From: Zhengitettix transpicula
Lineage: Eukaryota; Arthropoda; Insecta; Orthoptera; Tetrigidae
DNA length: 64,000 bases
Reading direction: 5' to 3'
NCBI GenBank assembly: GCA_037074705.1
Contig: CM073592.1
Span: 88,539,129 to 88,603,128 of the forward strand
In this document: one piece after another, positions 11,740 to 23,800 of the stretch
Layout: each line of letters begins with the position of its first letter
Numbering within the stretch: position 1 is the first letter of the stretch
The notes under the pieces: generated by a model
The model's input: only the letters and a program-made list of their open reading frames with translations
Database searches by the model: none
What the model was told of the DNA's origin: nothing
Program-made: the position numbers and the translations under genes

Positions 11740-12095
11740 TTTTTTTTTTAAGGCAACAGGCTACATGAGGGTGATCCACATTGGGCAACTCCCCTTTAAT
11801 AGCATAGGAAGGGATTAGAAAGGGGGGATGCGGAAGGGTAGAGGAAGGTAGCCAAGGGTTAACTAGGGCCCCCGGGCTATATTTTAAGGATCCTACCCGG
11901 CATTCGCCTAAAGGAATGCAGGGAAAACCTTAGAAAAACCTGCATCGGGTAGGTCGGGCATTGGGTACTTGTCCCACGCCCTTCCGATAGCGGGAGAGGA
12001 GTTTGCTGTGGGGACGCAGCTTACCCCTCGCCATGCCTTGGCCTGTTTAGGAGGCAGCTGGCCGACTATTCCAATAGGAATAGCGGACAACTCTT
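11740..12095 (-). mobile_element. SINE-like retroposon, copy 5 (5' truncated, TSD)
   Basis: First-subfamily copy with a T run at its left end, truncated at GCGGACAACTCTT. The direct repeat ATTAAATA at 11732-11739 and 12096-12103 marks the target duplication. 5' truncation with TSD fits abortive target-primed reverse transcription. Confidence 0.8.
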
Positions 12096-12647
12096 ATTAA
12101 ATAAAATAAAATCTATATAAGAAGTATTTATTTCACGTCTTAACAATAGGTGATGTCTTATTTCAAGTTTGATATTTTGCTAAGGTTGCCTATAAAAATA
12201 TTACATATAATCCACCACATTAATTGCATTGCAAAAAGCAATCTTTTATCGATTTAAATATTTAGAATAGAAGTTTTCTATCATTTTTGCATAATCATAA
12301 GTTCGTTAGAGTTTTTTATTTTCTTAAGGATATAATACTTAAATTTCTACCCCAGTATATGGTTAAGAATTTAAAAAATCAATTTAAGACCAAAATTAAC
12401 ACAGTTCAACCTGAAATATATTTCTTTATAGTCTTTAAAAATTACGACTCGCACGGTACATACCGACTTAAATAGATTGTTCAGACTTCTTTCAAACTCG
12501 TTTTTTAGAATAGGGAAAATGTCCGTGGTTTATCGAATATTTCACAAGAATCACTTATCTTGGGATGATATCAGAATAATAGATAATTTTAAAATTAGCA
12601 TTTTCCGAATGGTAAATACATATTCTTCACGTAATTACGTTTAATAA

Positions 12648-12726
12648 TTATCGAAAATTGTCTTCAAAGATAATATTCTTTCAACACTGTTACGTAAATA
12701 TAAAGGAAGTCAAAGGACTATATAAA
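12648..12726 (+). promoter_or_regulatory. Core promoter of secreted-peptide gene 2
   Basis: TATATAAA at 12719-12726 in GGACTATATAAAC, the same 13-base context as gene 1, with aligned upstream DNA. Transcription is expected to begin near 12750. Confidence 0.75.
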
Positions 12727-12751
12727 CTGCCACTGTTTGGAACAAGTCATA

Positions 12752-12791
12752 TTACTATACAGCAGAGAGAGAGACTGCTTCATAAAATAAG
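12752..12791 (+). other. Non-coding exon 1 of secreted-peptide gene 2 (5' UTR)
   Basis: Ends at AAG|GTCAGTAA (GT at 12792), homologous to exon 1 of gene 1. Start inferred from the TATA position. The 720-bp intron (12792-13511) keeps TGTGAATAAATCCAAAAT, also present in the gene 1 intron. Confidence 0.6.
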
Positions 12792-13512
12792 GTCAGTAAT
12801 TTTTCTGGTACTCTGGTACTTTCCTGTACGGAATCACTAATTAGTATTATTGTTTTCTATCAAAGTATTGTGAATAAATCCAAAATGTTGTTCCAAATTT
12901 TTTATTCTATTTAAGCCTAAAATAAATTATAACATCAAGTATAGAGTTTACGTTGAAGATTACATCCAATTGGAATAAAAAATTCTTTACACTTTTCTTA
13001 AACTATAAGTTTTAGACTGCGTAATGTTATATGTCATGTTTTTCAAATTTCTCTCATAAACTGTATTATTTCACATTACGCAGACTATTCATTAATGTGA
13101 TGATAAAATTCAATACTTTTAGGCAATTATCTTAAGTGCATAACAAAAAACTGTTTCCGTAGACCTCCTGTAATTTACTCGCTCATTTTTCCATATAAAT
13201 TTCGCAGTCAAGTAGTTCTCGGGTAAATACTTTATAACTTTTAAAATCATCCCCTTGTACTATATTTACTGCGAAGAGTGTGTCTTTATAAACGAAATCC
13301 CTCGTTCGTTCCAATTTTCCTCAGATCTCCCTTCATCTCAAACCACTTAAATTTCCTGTCGTATTTTCGCATTGGCCGTTCCTATATTTTAAACTTTGTT
13401 TACGTAATTGACGCATCTTACCAGGAGTATAATCTCGCTCTTAGCTGCCACATTCACAATTGGGAATAGTATAAATTATGTAACACTATGAGTGGTTTTC
13501 TGTTTCTTTAGG

Positions 13513-13788
13513 ATGAGTAAATTAACCATGATAATGTTGCTGCTGGGAGTCATTATGCTGTGGGAGTCAGCGTCCGCTTCCCCTGCTGGTGATGATGATA
13601 GTGAAAGTGACAGTGACGGTTCTGATTCAACGACGGAGGGCAACGGAGATGATACTAGTGAAGACGAGGATGACAGCGAGGATGACAGCGAGGATGATAG
13701 CGAGGATGACGAGGATGACGAAGATACTACCAATTCCAGTACATCGTCCACGGATTCTCCAACAGATCCTCCAGCTCCGGAGCGATAG
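13513..13788 (+). CDS. Small secreted acidic Asp/Glu/Ser-rich peptide (paralogue 2)
   Basis: The 91-residue product starts MSKLTMIMLLLGVIMLWESASA, a signal peptide homologous to paralogue 1, with cleavage likely after SASA. The mature peptide begins SPAGDDDSESDSDG and is dominated by Asp, Glu and Ser, with a DDSE repeat at about residues 54-65 encoded by near-perfect 12-bp repeats, then a Thr/Ser/Pro-rich tail ending APER. There is no Cys. ATG 13513 lies two bases after the acceptor TTTCTTTAG. A poly(A) signal follows at 13857. Acidic Ser/Asp peptides can bind calcium or basic surfaces, but no function can be claimed. The repeat-driven core and the unrelated core of paralogue 1 point to rapid divergence behind a fixed export signal. 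The Ser-rich frame on the opposite strand is a shadow. Confidence 0.8.
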   Translation: MSKLTMIMLLLGVIMLWESASASPAGDDDSESDSDGSDSTTEGNGDDTSEDEDDSEDDSEDDSEDDEDDEDTTNSSTSSTDSPTDPPAPER

Positions 13789-13856
13789 ACTTGCATAGGA
13801 ACCGGAGAACCTCATCGGAAAATTTATTTCAATGAGTGTATTAATTGTCAAAGAGC

Positions 13857-13862
13857 AATAAA
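13857..13862 (+). terminator. Poly(A) signal AATAAA, peptide gene 2
   Basis: AATAAA about 70 bp after the stop, in GAGCAATAAATG, matching the position in gene 1. Confidence 0.7.
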
Positions 13863-14077
13863 TGTTTCTGAGAAAATAAAATAAAAAGCAAAAATATTGT
13901 CTATGGGACTATACGATTTAAATCATTTACGTTCATCCTTTGCTTCCTACACATAAAAGTAGATATATAAAACACCTGTCTGTATTCAAACAACCGTTAT
14001 GAAGTTGTACATACATACACAATATGTATACAAATATTTTATTTATTCTGCAACACAAATAACAAGAGTTTCATTTT

Positions 14078-14453
14078 TAAAATTAAACATAAAAATTACG
14101 TTACTGACGTGAGCAAGAAAATTTAACATTAAAATCCACATCCTTAAATGCACACAGATTTTTTTTTTTTTAGGGCAATAGGCTACATGAGGGTAATCCA
14201 CTTAGGGCAACTCCCCTTTAATAGCATAGGAAGGGATTTGAAAGGGGGGATGCGGAAGGGTAGAGGAAGGTAGCCAAGGGTTAACTAGGGCCCCCGGGCT
14301 ATATTTTAAGGATCCTACCCGGCATTCGCCTAAAGGAATGCAGGGAAAACCTTAGAAAAACCTGCATCGGGTAGGTCGGGCATTGGGTACTTGTCCCACG
14401 CCCTTCCGATAGCGGGCAGATCAGTTGTAACTCCTATATTAACCACATAACTT
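14078..14453. repeat. Partial duplication of the receptor intron next to exon 6, split by a SINE
   Basis: The stretch from AAATTAAACATAAAAATTACG to ACCACATAACTT is present at 14078-14159 plus 14417-14453 and again, uninterrupted, at 14885-14997, with only a few differences. The second copy begins two bases beyond exon 6. The uninterrupted copy shows the pre-insertion state of the SINE site in the first copy. Confidence 0.85.
14160..14416 (-). mobile_element. SINE-like retroposon, copy 6 (5' truncated)
   Basis: The T run at 14160-14171 is followed by the family 3' region, truncated at CCGATAGCGGG. CAGAT at 14155-14159 and 14417-14421 is the apparent target duplication. The uninterrupted duplicate at 14885-14997 shows the filled site. 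Confidence 0.85.
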
Positions 14454-14457
14454 CTAT

Positions 14458-14520
14458 TCTGCCTGCGAGAGAACATCCGTCGCAGGTTACCTGCGAGAGA
14501 ATCCTCTCGCTAGCTTTCTA
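14458..14520 (-). repeat. Isolated 5' hairpin pair of the SINE-like family
   Basis: GCCTGCGAGAGAACATCCGT followed by CGCAGG and a second CCTGCGAGAG...CTCTCGC stem. This is the double-hairpin 5' end also seen at 55628-55688 and 56206-56260, here without the body of the element, 40 bp from truncated copy 6. Confidence 0.6.
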
Positions 14521-14726
14521 CTAGCATCTGATTAGACAGATTTCAATCCCCCGAGATGGTAGATATTGCTTATAACGCTCTTAAATGTCTATATGCCCAT
14601 GAGAGCAATTTCCCCAGATTATTAACTCTTACCTACCTGGATTTTTACCTGATTATATATTTACAATACTGAAGAATTTGAATAACTGTACGAAAATATA
14701 TGTTGAAATATATGAAGTTAACTTAC

Positions 14727-14882
14727 CTCACCATATGTTGTGAGATTGAGTGCGGATATGCTCCCTACACTTGCTCGAATAGGAACATGAGCTCTCAAGC
14801 CGATGATGTTAAGGATCCTCTTCACTTTCTCCGGGCATGATATCCATTGATGTTCAAACAAAGCTCTCGAAATCTCCGATTG
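14727..14882 (-). CDS. Odorant receptor exon 6
   Basis: 52 codons from TTTAG|CAATCGGAG to GGTGAG|GTAAGT. It encodes QSEISRALFEHQWISCPEKV through the start of the seventh membrane segment, ending SALNLTTYGE, typical of the most conserved C-terminal OR region. The strong donor GTAAGT shows that a further exon must follow. Confidence 0.9.
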
Positions 14883-17800
14883 CTAAATTAAACATAAAAA
14901 TTACGTTACTGACGTGAGCAAGAAAATTTAACATTAAAATTCACATCCTTAAATGCACGCAGATCAGTTGTAACTCCTATATTAACCACATAACTTTACG
15001 CTATTTTCGGAAGTTTTAAAGACTTTTACGGTTCTATTATTCGTTGAAAGTTTTCGAAACAATTTCAATTTCTTAGTGCTTGAATCAGTACTCATGTATT
15101 TCGTCTAAAGATGAAAAAATATCTCATTTTTTCTTTTTCTTTTACAATTGTCGAAAATACATAAATACGCCTGCAACTCCTAAAGCGTTACAGATAGAGG
15201 GTTAAAAACACCGGATTCGTGTTCAGCAAGGTCGCTTCCTTAAGAAAAGTCTCCTCATTTTTCCTTTTTCTCGTGAAGTCTTATAAAATGGGGCTAACTA
15301 TTGTACACTTTTTAATGCACTCTTTTCTTTTAACATAGGATGATTTTTAAATTAGTAAACTTCTTTTATTTTGATAATATTCGTTGATTATTAAGTGAAA
15401 AATTCTCATGTCGTAGGTATATGTTACTTTGCACACCTTTTAACGTTACAATGTTAAATTGGAAAACGAAGATGTGTAACGGGCGATGCGTCACGATAGT
15501 ACATTTACGTGAAGCCTAATAAAGTATATTCATACTCTGATGTGTTAAGCTCCACTTAAAACTAAATGATCGTTCAGATTTCAACTTTGATTAATTCGTA
15601 TTTGCGAAACCTTAGACTTTCAGAAATCTATTTCACAGAGAGCTTCAATGGAAGCTCCAGTATTAGTTCATAGTTTTAATTTATCTGTTAGCAGCATCTG
15701 TTTCCAAATAAGTATTATAATTTCATTTACGTCGCGAAAAATATCTGCATTAAAGAAAATTTAGGTACGGATTTTATTAACTATTTTATTTAATTAATTT
15801 TATATCCGTTCGTACAACAGGTATATATTTTCGCAAATAATTAATAGTACTTGAATGTGTAATAATATTGAGTATAATGTAAGAAACGTCTCAGTAATGG
15901 ACGTTTTTAATGGCAAAGTAGAATAATAATCTTAATAACAATTAATGTTCGAATAATAACACTCAATAAAAAGTATTTAATTCAAAAATATTTTATTTGA
16001 TGAGGGTTATATAAAGTGAGCGTCGTGAACAAACTTACTGCTTCGGTGAGATGATATCCAGCGAGCGATAGAATATACCATTCTGTCATGGCGGCGAATA
16101 GGAAGCCAACATACACTACGTAATGGTAATGATGCACTTCGCCTGGACTCTGGAACGGAGCAAAATAAATGACAGTAACAAATAATTACTGTATTTATTA
16201 ATAACATGTAACCCTGTAAACAAGTGTAATGACAAGTATAATAATATTTTTTTCGAAATAAATGAGTTTAATGTTTCTTATTTAAAAAATGTTAATTACA
16301 TTACAGAGAACTATTTATTTTATATGCATGCGGACAATTATGATAAATTTTAAAATCTTTGGATTACATAACGGAGAACATTACACATTAAGCCACAAGA
16401 AGCTTATGTAATCACGGAATTTGTTTGCTTGCGTGAAAACTATTTTTCTACCTCTTTTAATAATTCAGTAATGTATTTTTTTAGGTAAATAAGTTTCAAT
16501 TTTATTACCTTGTATCCAGGTAATTTTTAATTATTTCATAGTAGTGTTTATGCTTTTCAAGAACGGTTATTAATGTCTGTCTTATGACACTTATAATCGC
16601 GCTTCTCCAGTATGTCTAAACAACCTGATAGCATCTGTCAGTTTTCAAATACCTGTTTTTCACGATAGTCTGAAAAAATTATTATACGCAAATTTTTAAT
16701 GTCCGTATCTTAGAAATTTGAACGTCCACCGTATGCAAGGATTGTGGGAATGGAAACGTAACGTTCATCAATTTTCAAAAGTGACTTTGTAGATTTATAA
16801 ACTCGAAAAAAGTTTCATGTCATATTGACCGAAAATATTTCCATGGTTATAATTGAAAATATGATGTCAGCTTTTTAAAATATTTTATTAAGACGTGTCG
16901 TTATTTTTTATTTACTTATAATAAGATTACAGTAAATTTAATTTCATTGATTACATTTTGTTAAATATTTTAATTATTTTATGTGTAAGTTTGTTTATGT
17001 ATGTTCAAATCTGATTATTTGTAATTATATATTGTTTTATATTTGATGATTATTCGTCAGATACTTCATTATCTATCGATAATTAATAGAATCATTTAAA
17101 TTATATAATACACTAAAATCATTAAATATTATTAAAAATATGAATAACAACAAATATCCTAAAAATAATAACAATAAAATAAAATAGTAAATAATAATAT
17201 GAATTCTACAAATAACCCAGTATTCAACATGAAATATACACTAATACATTGCAATATTATCGCTGTTTAACATATATAAAATAACCTATACATAAAATAA
17301 TTATAATATTTAATAAAAATGGTAATAATGAAACTAAATTTGCTGTATTTCGGTTAATCTGTATAAATAAAAAATATGTCAATTCGTTATAGTATTCAAC
17401 CGCATATGTCTCATTATCCAAAGAAAAGAGAATTTATGCTAGTTATAAATATCAAATATTAATCATTACAGAAGAATTTCATAAATTTCTATTACAAATC
17501 TTATGGAAACTGTAAAAGAAATGTATTTATTATCAAAATAGAAATTAAAAGTTTTGTTTCGAGTAATAATAGCAATGTAGGCCACTGTCTACTCTGTTCT
17601 TTCTCCGCGCCACGATCGAACTTTTAGTCTTTGAAGCGTTACGTAATTCTACGTAGAACTTAAATAATTAGGACTTAACGAATGAATGCGTATCTAAGTT
17701 AAAATGTAATTGTATTTCCCCTGCCTTCCATTTGTAGACTGTAACAAGATATCATGACCCGTTTTATATTTTAATTCTAATGTTCTCATAATTTATTATG

Positions 17801-20800
17801 TTAGTAAAATCATAAAACAAATTATTTTATTTGTAATACGACTTTTTTTCATAAATTACAAAGTTATTTTACATGACCAGAGATTATTTATTAATGATGT
17901 TATATAAATTACAGTGACCTGCATTTTTAATTTACTTATATACTAAGTTTAATTTATTTATAATAGTCAGACTTTTATTTCGAAATATAATATGAGCGAA
18001 ATATTGAAATTTTTTTTCAAATTTGTAGTTAATGAATCAACAAAAATACTTTTTCCTTTAGTAAAACTAATAATTTAATCTTTTTATTTTAAATACTTGT
18101 AGTTTTACTGATATACTTTTAGAAAATATATAAATCTGTTTTGGAGAAATATTCAGTCTTACATGATATATGATTAAATGTGTATTCATGTAACGAAAAT
18201 ATAAAAGATAAAATGCTTACTCCCACAATCATCAAGGCCATTACCGTCAGGCAAGTAAGATACCTCAGGGCGTTAACGAGAAGTATGGAACTGTGAATTC
18301 TTTCAATGATCACTATCCTTCTGCGTAAAAGAACATAAAAATTATAGCAATTTAATAATGTAATTTCATAAACTGGAGAGTTATCGCAATAGTTATTAAG
18401 TGGCAAACTTATTCCGACGCACCTCAAAAGTCTGTCGTGGCGGTAAACACATACGCTGAGTACTTCGTCCAAAAAGTTTTCTGGATAGTTGTACTTGCTT
18501 TCATTGTTTCCCTTCCTCGCCGACAGTAGTGTGTTGCACAAGTCGTTAAAGTGAACACTCGTGTGAAGAGCGATCTCAGCGTAGACACAATTCGTTCCCT
18601 GAATAATTTGATCAAATAAATAAATATAATAATATTTCAGTCAGCAATAAAACTACTTATTAACAACATTTAGAGACCTAACAATAACATGAAAAAAGTA
18701 TCTAATGAAACCAGTCTTAAATTTACTTACAGAATAAAAATTTCTAATTTCATTAGTTAACTGTTATACTTTTTGTAAATCTAACGTAGCCATAGAAGTG
18801 TCAAGCTTTTACTACCATTCTAGATTGCTTAACATACATATAACTCAAATACTTATTAATATATTGTAATGCCAATTAATTAAGACCTTAATTGAGAAAT
18901 TGAAAATGTAAATTGTTAGTGAAACATATTCTTGACGGCGGTACAGAACAGAACAACAATGTAGCCAAGCATTGTTTTATTTGTCGGAAGCCCTGCAAAA
19001 TGGCGTATGCGGCGCTCGGATTTGGAAGACGAGAGGGAGTTCACATTATGATATGGTAGAGTTCAGTTCGCAGTATTAGAGTTGGCAGGAAGGTTTAGCG
19101 AGATAAAGGTCGCATTAAAAAATTGAAGAGTTAGCAGGAAAGCTTGGACAGAGGCAGGTCGCAGAAAAATATTGAGAGGTTGGAGTTGGCAGTCAGACGC
19201 GACGGAAATTGGTCGTGTTGAAATAGACAAGACAATTTTAAATATTTACGAAACCTGCTAAGCACAAACAGTCTTGTGAACAATAGCCGGGCAGAATTAT
19301 CAATCAACTGAGTGAGAGACGAAAGGAGGATCACCCTGGTTCCTGAGTTGTGATCTAAAAATATTAAATTAAGAATCAGTGAGTTTTAAAAGTGCAAAAA
19401 CCCATCATAGTGCTTCGTAAATCAAAGGTATCCCGGAATGTTGGACAGATGTGAGTAAAATTTACAAACAACTAAGTATGTAAACCTGATTAAAAGAAAG
19501 CGTCAGATTTCGTTCTCTTCTTCTGTTTAAAATTTGTTAATTAGAATCCATATTTTAGTTTAATTTCGTTGACAAGTAAATTTCGTCCTAGTTAATTGAC
19601 GAGTAAATCTTTTCTCTTTTAAGTTGGAATTTGTGTTTAATTGTGAAATAAAATGATTCGCCATTATCAAACCCAGTAGAGACCCTGAGATAAATTTTAA
19701 ATTGTGTAATTGTTTTTAAATTATTGAAAATAAATCTATTGTTTGTTAAAGTTTAAAATCTTTCATTCTTTAAATGTACATCTTTATTTAATTATTACAT
19801 TTTGGCTACCACAACGTGGGACAAATTAAAAGCAATCTTTATTTTAGATTATTACAATATAATGTCGTCAACTTATTGATGCATTTATACAACAAAACTA
19901 GAGCATGGAACTTTACAAAATCTCAAAAACGAAACCAATTCAATTGCACTAACATTACTGCTGCATTAAATCTTTTGTTTTTAATTTAATTAATTCTTAA
20001 GGTTACATTTTGAAACTTATTAAGTCTATCAACACATGATAGTACAGATTTTCCGCTTGCATCAAACCAAAAATATCGGCGTAGGAACATAGAAGAACAG
20101 TAGGATATATAGAAATTGGACAATATAAATTTGAGAATGTAAAATGCTTCAGTTACCTTGGCTCTGCCTTGAACTGTGAAAATTCATTATCATAGGACAA
20201 GTGGATCATGTATGGAAACCGAGCTTACAATGCTATACATTTGAAATTTAAGATCTACAATACTCCAGTCAAGCCAGATGTGAACTATGGTTCTGAGGCC
20301 TGGACAATTCTGATCAGAATTGTCTACGAATTCTTGGACGGAAATATATTAAAGAGGATAAATAGTCCTGTTAGAGAGGATGGAGCATGAGAACAAATAA
20401 GAAAACAGATAAAGTCCCGACGTTTGGTTTGGCTAGGCCATGTGGAGAAGATGAATGAAGAAAGAACCCCGAGGAAACTGTTACATGGGTCCATGGAAGG
20501 TAAGAGGAGATGTGGATGAGAATGGATAAGATGGTTACAGGATCTGGGAGAATATCTGAGGATTATTTTTGTTGGAAAATGGTGGGAGAAAACAGAGAGT
20601 AGAGATTGATGGATAAGAATCATGAAAGAGGCTAAAACCTACCCCAGGCTGTAGTTCCGAGGAAGAAGTACTTCATGTAATGACTTTTAAAATTTATTTT
20701 AAAAACATACGGATGTGTCAATGGGCAATCTCAATAAATTGTGGTATTACCGATAATAACAAAAGAATGGCATTACACAAACCAGAGTTTAATAATGTAG

Positions 20801-23800
20801 ATAACGATTAGTTATGCAATTTAAAAATGTATTCGATTAAATTGACCTCTTTTTCTTCAGTGGAGCAAGTTATTAAACATGCAACTAAAATGATAAAACT
20901 TCGTTTTCGTAACTTCATTTTCATTCCACTCTGGTTAAGCTTGAGTTAAATCTAAAGATGTATTTACAGTTTGCGGAACCACTATGAATTGCATATCAGG
21001 GGCAGCTACTGTTTTAAAAATTCTATCTCAGATTTCCCCGCAAAATAATTAAAATATTAATCAGAGAAGTCTTCGGGAAGTGAGTTCGAGTAATATGTTT
21101 CAGAATTTTAGCCTTACTTATGCTAACGAAAATGGGTGTCGTTGAGAAACGACGTTGCCTGGGGGTCATCCACGTTGTGACCACTCCCCTTTTATAGAAA
21201 ATAAGGGTAGAAAGAGGGGCAGCGAAGGGTAAAGCAAGTTAGTCAAGTGTTATATTGGGCAGGCTGTTTATACTTTAAGGATTATATCCTGAACATGACA
21301 CAGGGAAAATCCTAGAAAAATCTGCATCAGGTAGGTTGGGTTCTTTGTAACTTATCCCACGCTCTTCCGATGACTTAATGTGTTTTCTATCAGCACGCAG
21401 AATTCAAGTCTCCATTTCTTGACCAGGTTTGGAGGCAGCTGACCGACAACGAACAACTCGTGCAGCAAGCCCAACGACTGTGACACCGGAGCAAACCGCG
21501 ATTAGTTTAATCTTGGTTACGAATACGTACGTAGTTGAAAATAGACAAAAATAGTAATTAGAAGAGTCTTCTTGAACTGAGTTCGAATAATATGTTTCAG
21601 CCTTTTAGCCTTACTTGTGCTAACGAAGAAAGGTTGTAGCTGAGAAACAAGGATACCGGAGGGTCATCCACGTTGTGACCTCTCCCATTTTATAAACCAT
21701 CAGGGTAGAAAGAGGGGAAGCGAAGGGTAAAGCAATTTAGTCAAGTGTTATATTGGGCAGGCTGTTTATACTTTAAGGATTATACCCTGAATATGACACA
21801 GGGATAATCCTAGAAAAATCTGTATCAGGTAGGTTGGGTTCTTTGGAACTTATCCCACGCTCTTCCGATGTCTGTTGTGGGGTTTGCTGTCGGAACGCAG
21901 CATTTAAGTCTCCATTTCTTGACCAGGTTTGGAGGCAGCTGACCGACAACGAACAACTCGCGCAACCCAACGACTGTGAAACCGGAGCAAACCGCGATTA
22001 GTTTAATCTTGGTTACGAATACTTACGTAGTTGAAAATAGTTAAAATAGTCATTAGAGAAGTCTTCGGGAACTGAGTTCGAGTAATATGTTTCAGCCTTG
22101 TAGCCTTACTTGTGCTAACGAAGAAAGGTGAGAAACAAGGATACCGGAGGATCATCCACGTTGTGACCTCTCCCATTTTATAAACCATAAGGGTAGAAAG
22201 AGGGGAAGCGAAGGGGAAAGCAAGTTAGTCAAGTGTTATATTGGGCAGACTGTCTATACTTTAAGGATTATACCCTGAACATAACACAGGGAAAATAATC
22301 AAGTCCATGACGTAAGAAGTTCAAGTCATTCCGATGGAGATCTCGTACTCGCGTCGACAGCGTAAACAGTGGCGAATTCCGTATATTAATATAAAATAAG
22401 GCACGAGATCTACGGTATAAATTTCCATCGACTTTATAAAAATTCACGATATACATTTCAAGACAAGTTAAATATCATTCTTTATTACGGCAATTAAATT
22501 TAGAGTCGCAGCGATTTCTTCCTTTTGTTGAACAAATAATATAAATCTACCAAAACATTTGCAACACATAAAAAAGTCTCGCTAGTTAGGCATTGTGTGC
22601 AGCAGTCTCATAGAAGAAACATCGTCAGGGATACTTAAAACCGGCTGTTAGTCGAGCTAAGACAAACGCGATGACGTCACCTGTTATGCAGGTTGCATAG
22701 CTACGGTTGGATACTATTGACAGTTCCGAATTTTTTTCGAATGTCGCCAGCAGCAGATATTTTCACACACACAAAAAATTGATGTCATTACGAACCAACG
22801 AAATAACTGTTGACATGAAAATGGCGAGTCCTTGAAAGATGTATACGCCGATGTAGGCCCCGCTGTCTTCAGTGCTGAAAGGGAAGTGCGCCCCCATTGG
22901 GAGCGGCGATTCCTCTACGAAGACAGGACCCAGCATCCACATAACCGTGGCGATGAGTGCAGTGATGCAAACCTTGCGGAAGGAGCCGTGGGAATCATTC
23001 AATTCCTGCTTGGCATCGTTGCTTGCCCGCTTCATCCCATCAGGAAAGTCACGCATCACCTAGAAGAGAAATATTTTGTTAATTTATTAGTAAACATAAT
23101 TACACAACGTTTAGGACTTCATCAGGTGTACTTCGGTATTATATAAATTTTGAGTAGAATTTCTATCTACAGTGTCTGTTGCAATCGAAAAACAAACTAA
23201 GGGATGCACGTTGTGTAATTCTATTTTTATAAATTGCTCTATTCAATTTTTTTCTGACTGAAGGCCAATTTAAAATTAAAATATGTCAGACAATTATAAT
23301 AAATGTTAGTAAAAAGTCAATTGACAAAGTAAGTTATTTGTCAGTTCTCCTTATGAGAAATAAATAACTAAGGATATAAATGAGCCTATTTAATAACCAT
23401 AATATTTATGGTTTTGAATTAAAATTAAAGTCGTATGCCAATTAAATACGTTACCCTGTTTTTCAAAGTCTTAAAACCTCATATTATTTTACGAGCAATG
23501 TCATAAAAAAGCAAACCTCTAACTTTCCTGTACTGAATGACTAGGTTTGTGTATTATACTATCCGAAAATTGATTGTGAGGTTTGTTTCTTGCCAAAAAG
23601 GCGAAACTCATATAAATGATCAATTTTCCAATGAAATAACTTCTTACGCACTAATAAGAATCCAAAATGTCGCAAAGATTTATCTTATGCTATTGTATCG
23701 AAAAATTTCTGAAGATGCTGCCGTATTTTTCTTGTGAATAGTAACTTCAGCAGTAAAATATTAATTCCCCAAAGCAAAATTTGTTAATAAAAATTATATA

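Noticed and set aside
13476..13796. Ser-rich minus-strand frame and other frames over the acidic peptide gene
   Set aside because: Shadows of the plus-strand CDS, which has the acceptor, start, signal peptide and poly(A) signal.
13890..13985. Minus-strand frame after CAG near 13966 as the odorant receptor's last exon
   Set aside because: The splice phase fits, but the peptide (VFYISTFMCRKQRMN) does not resemble the conserved OR C-terminus and lacks a K.SYSYF-like pattern.
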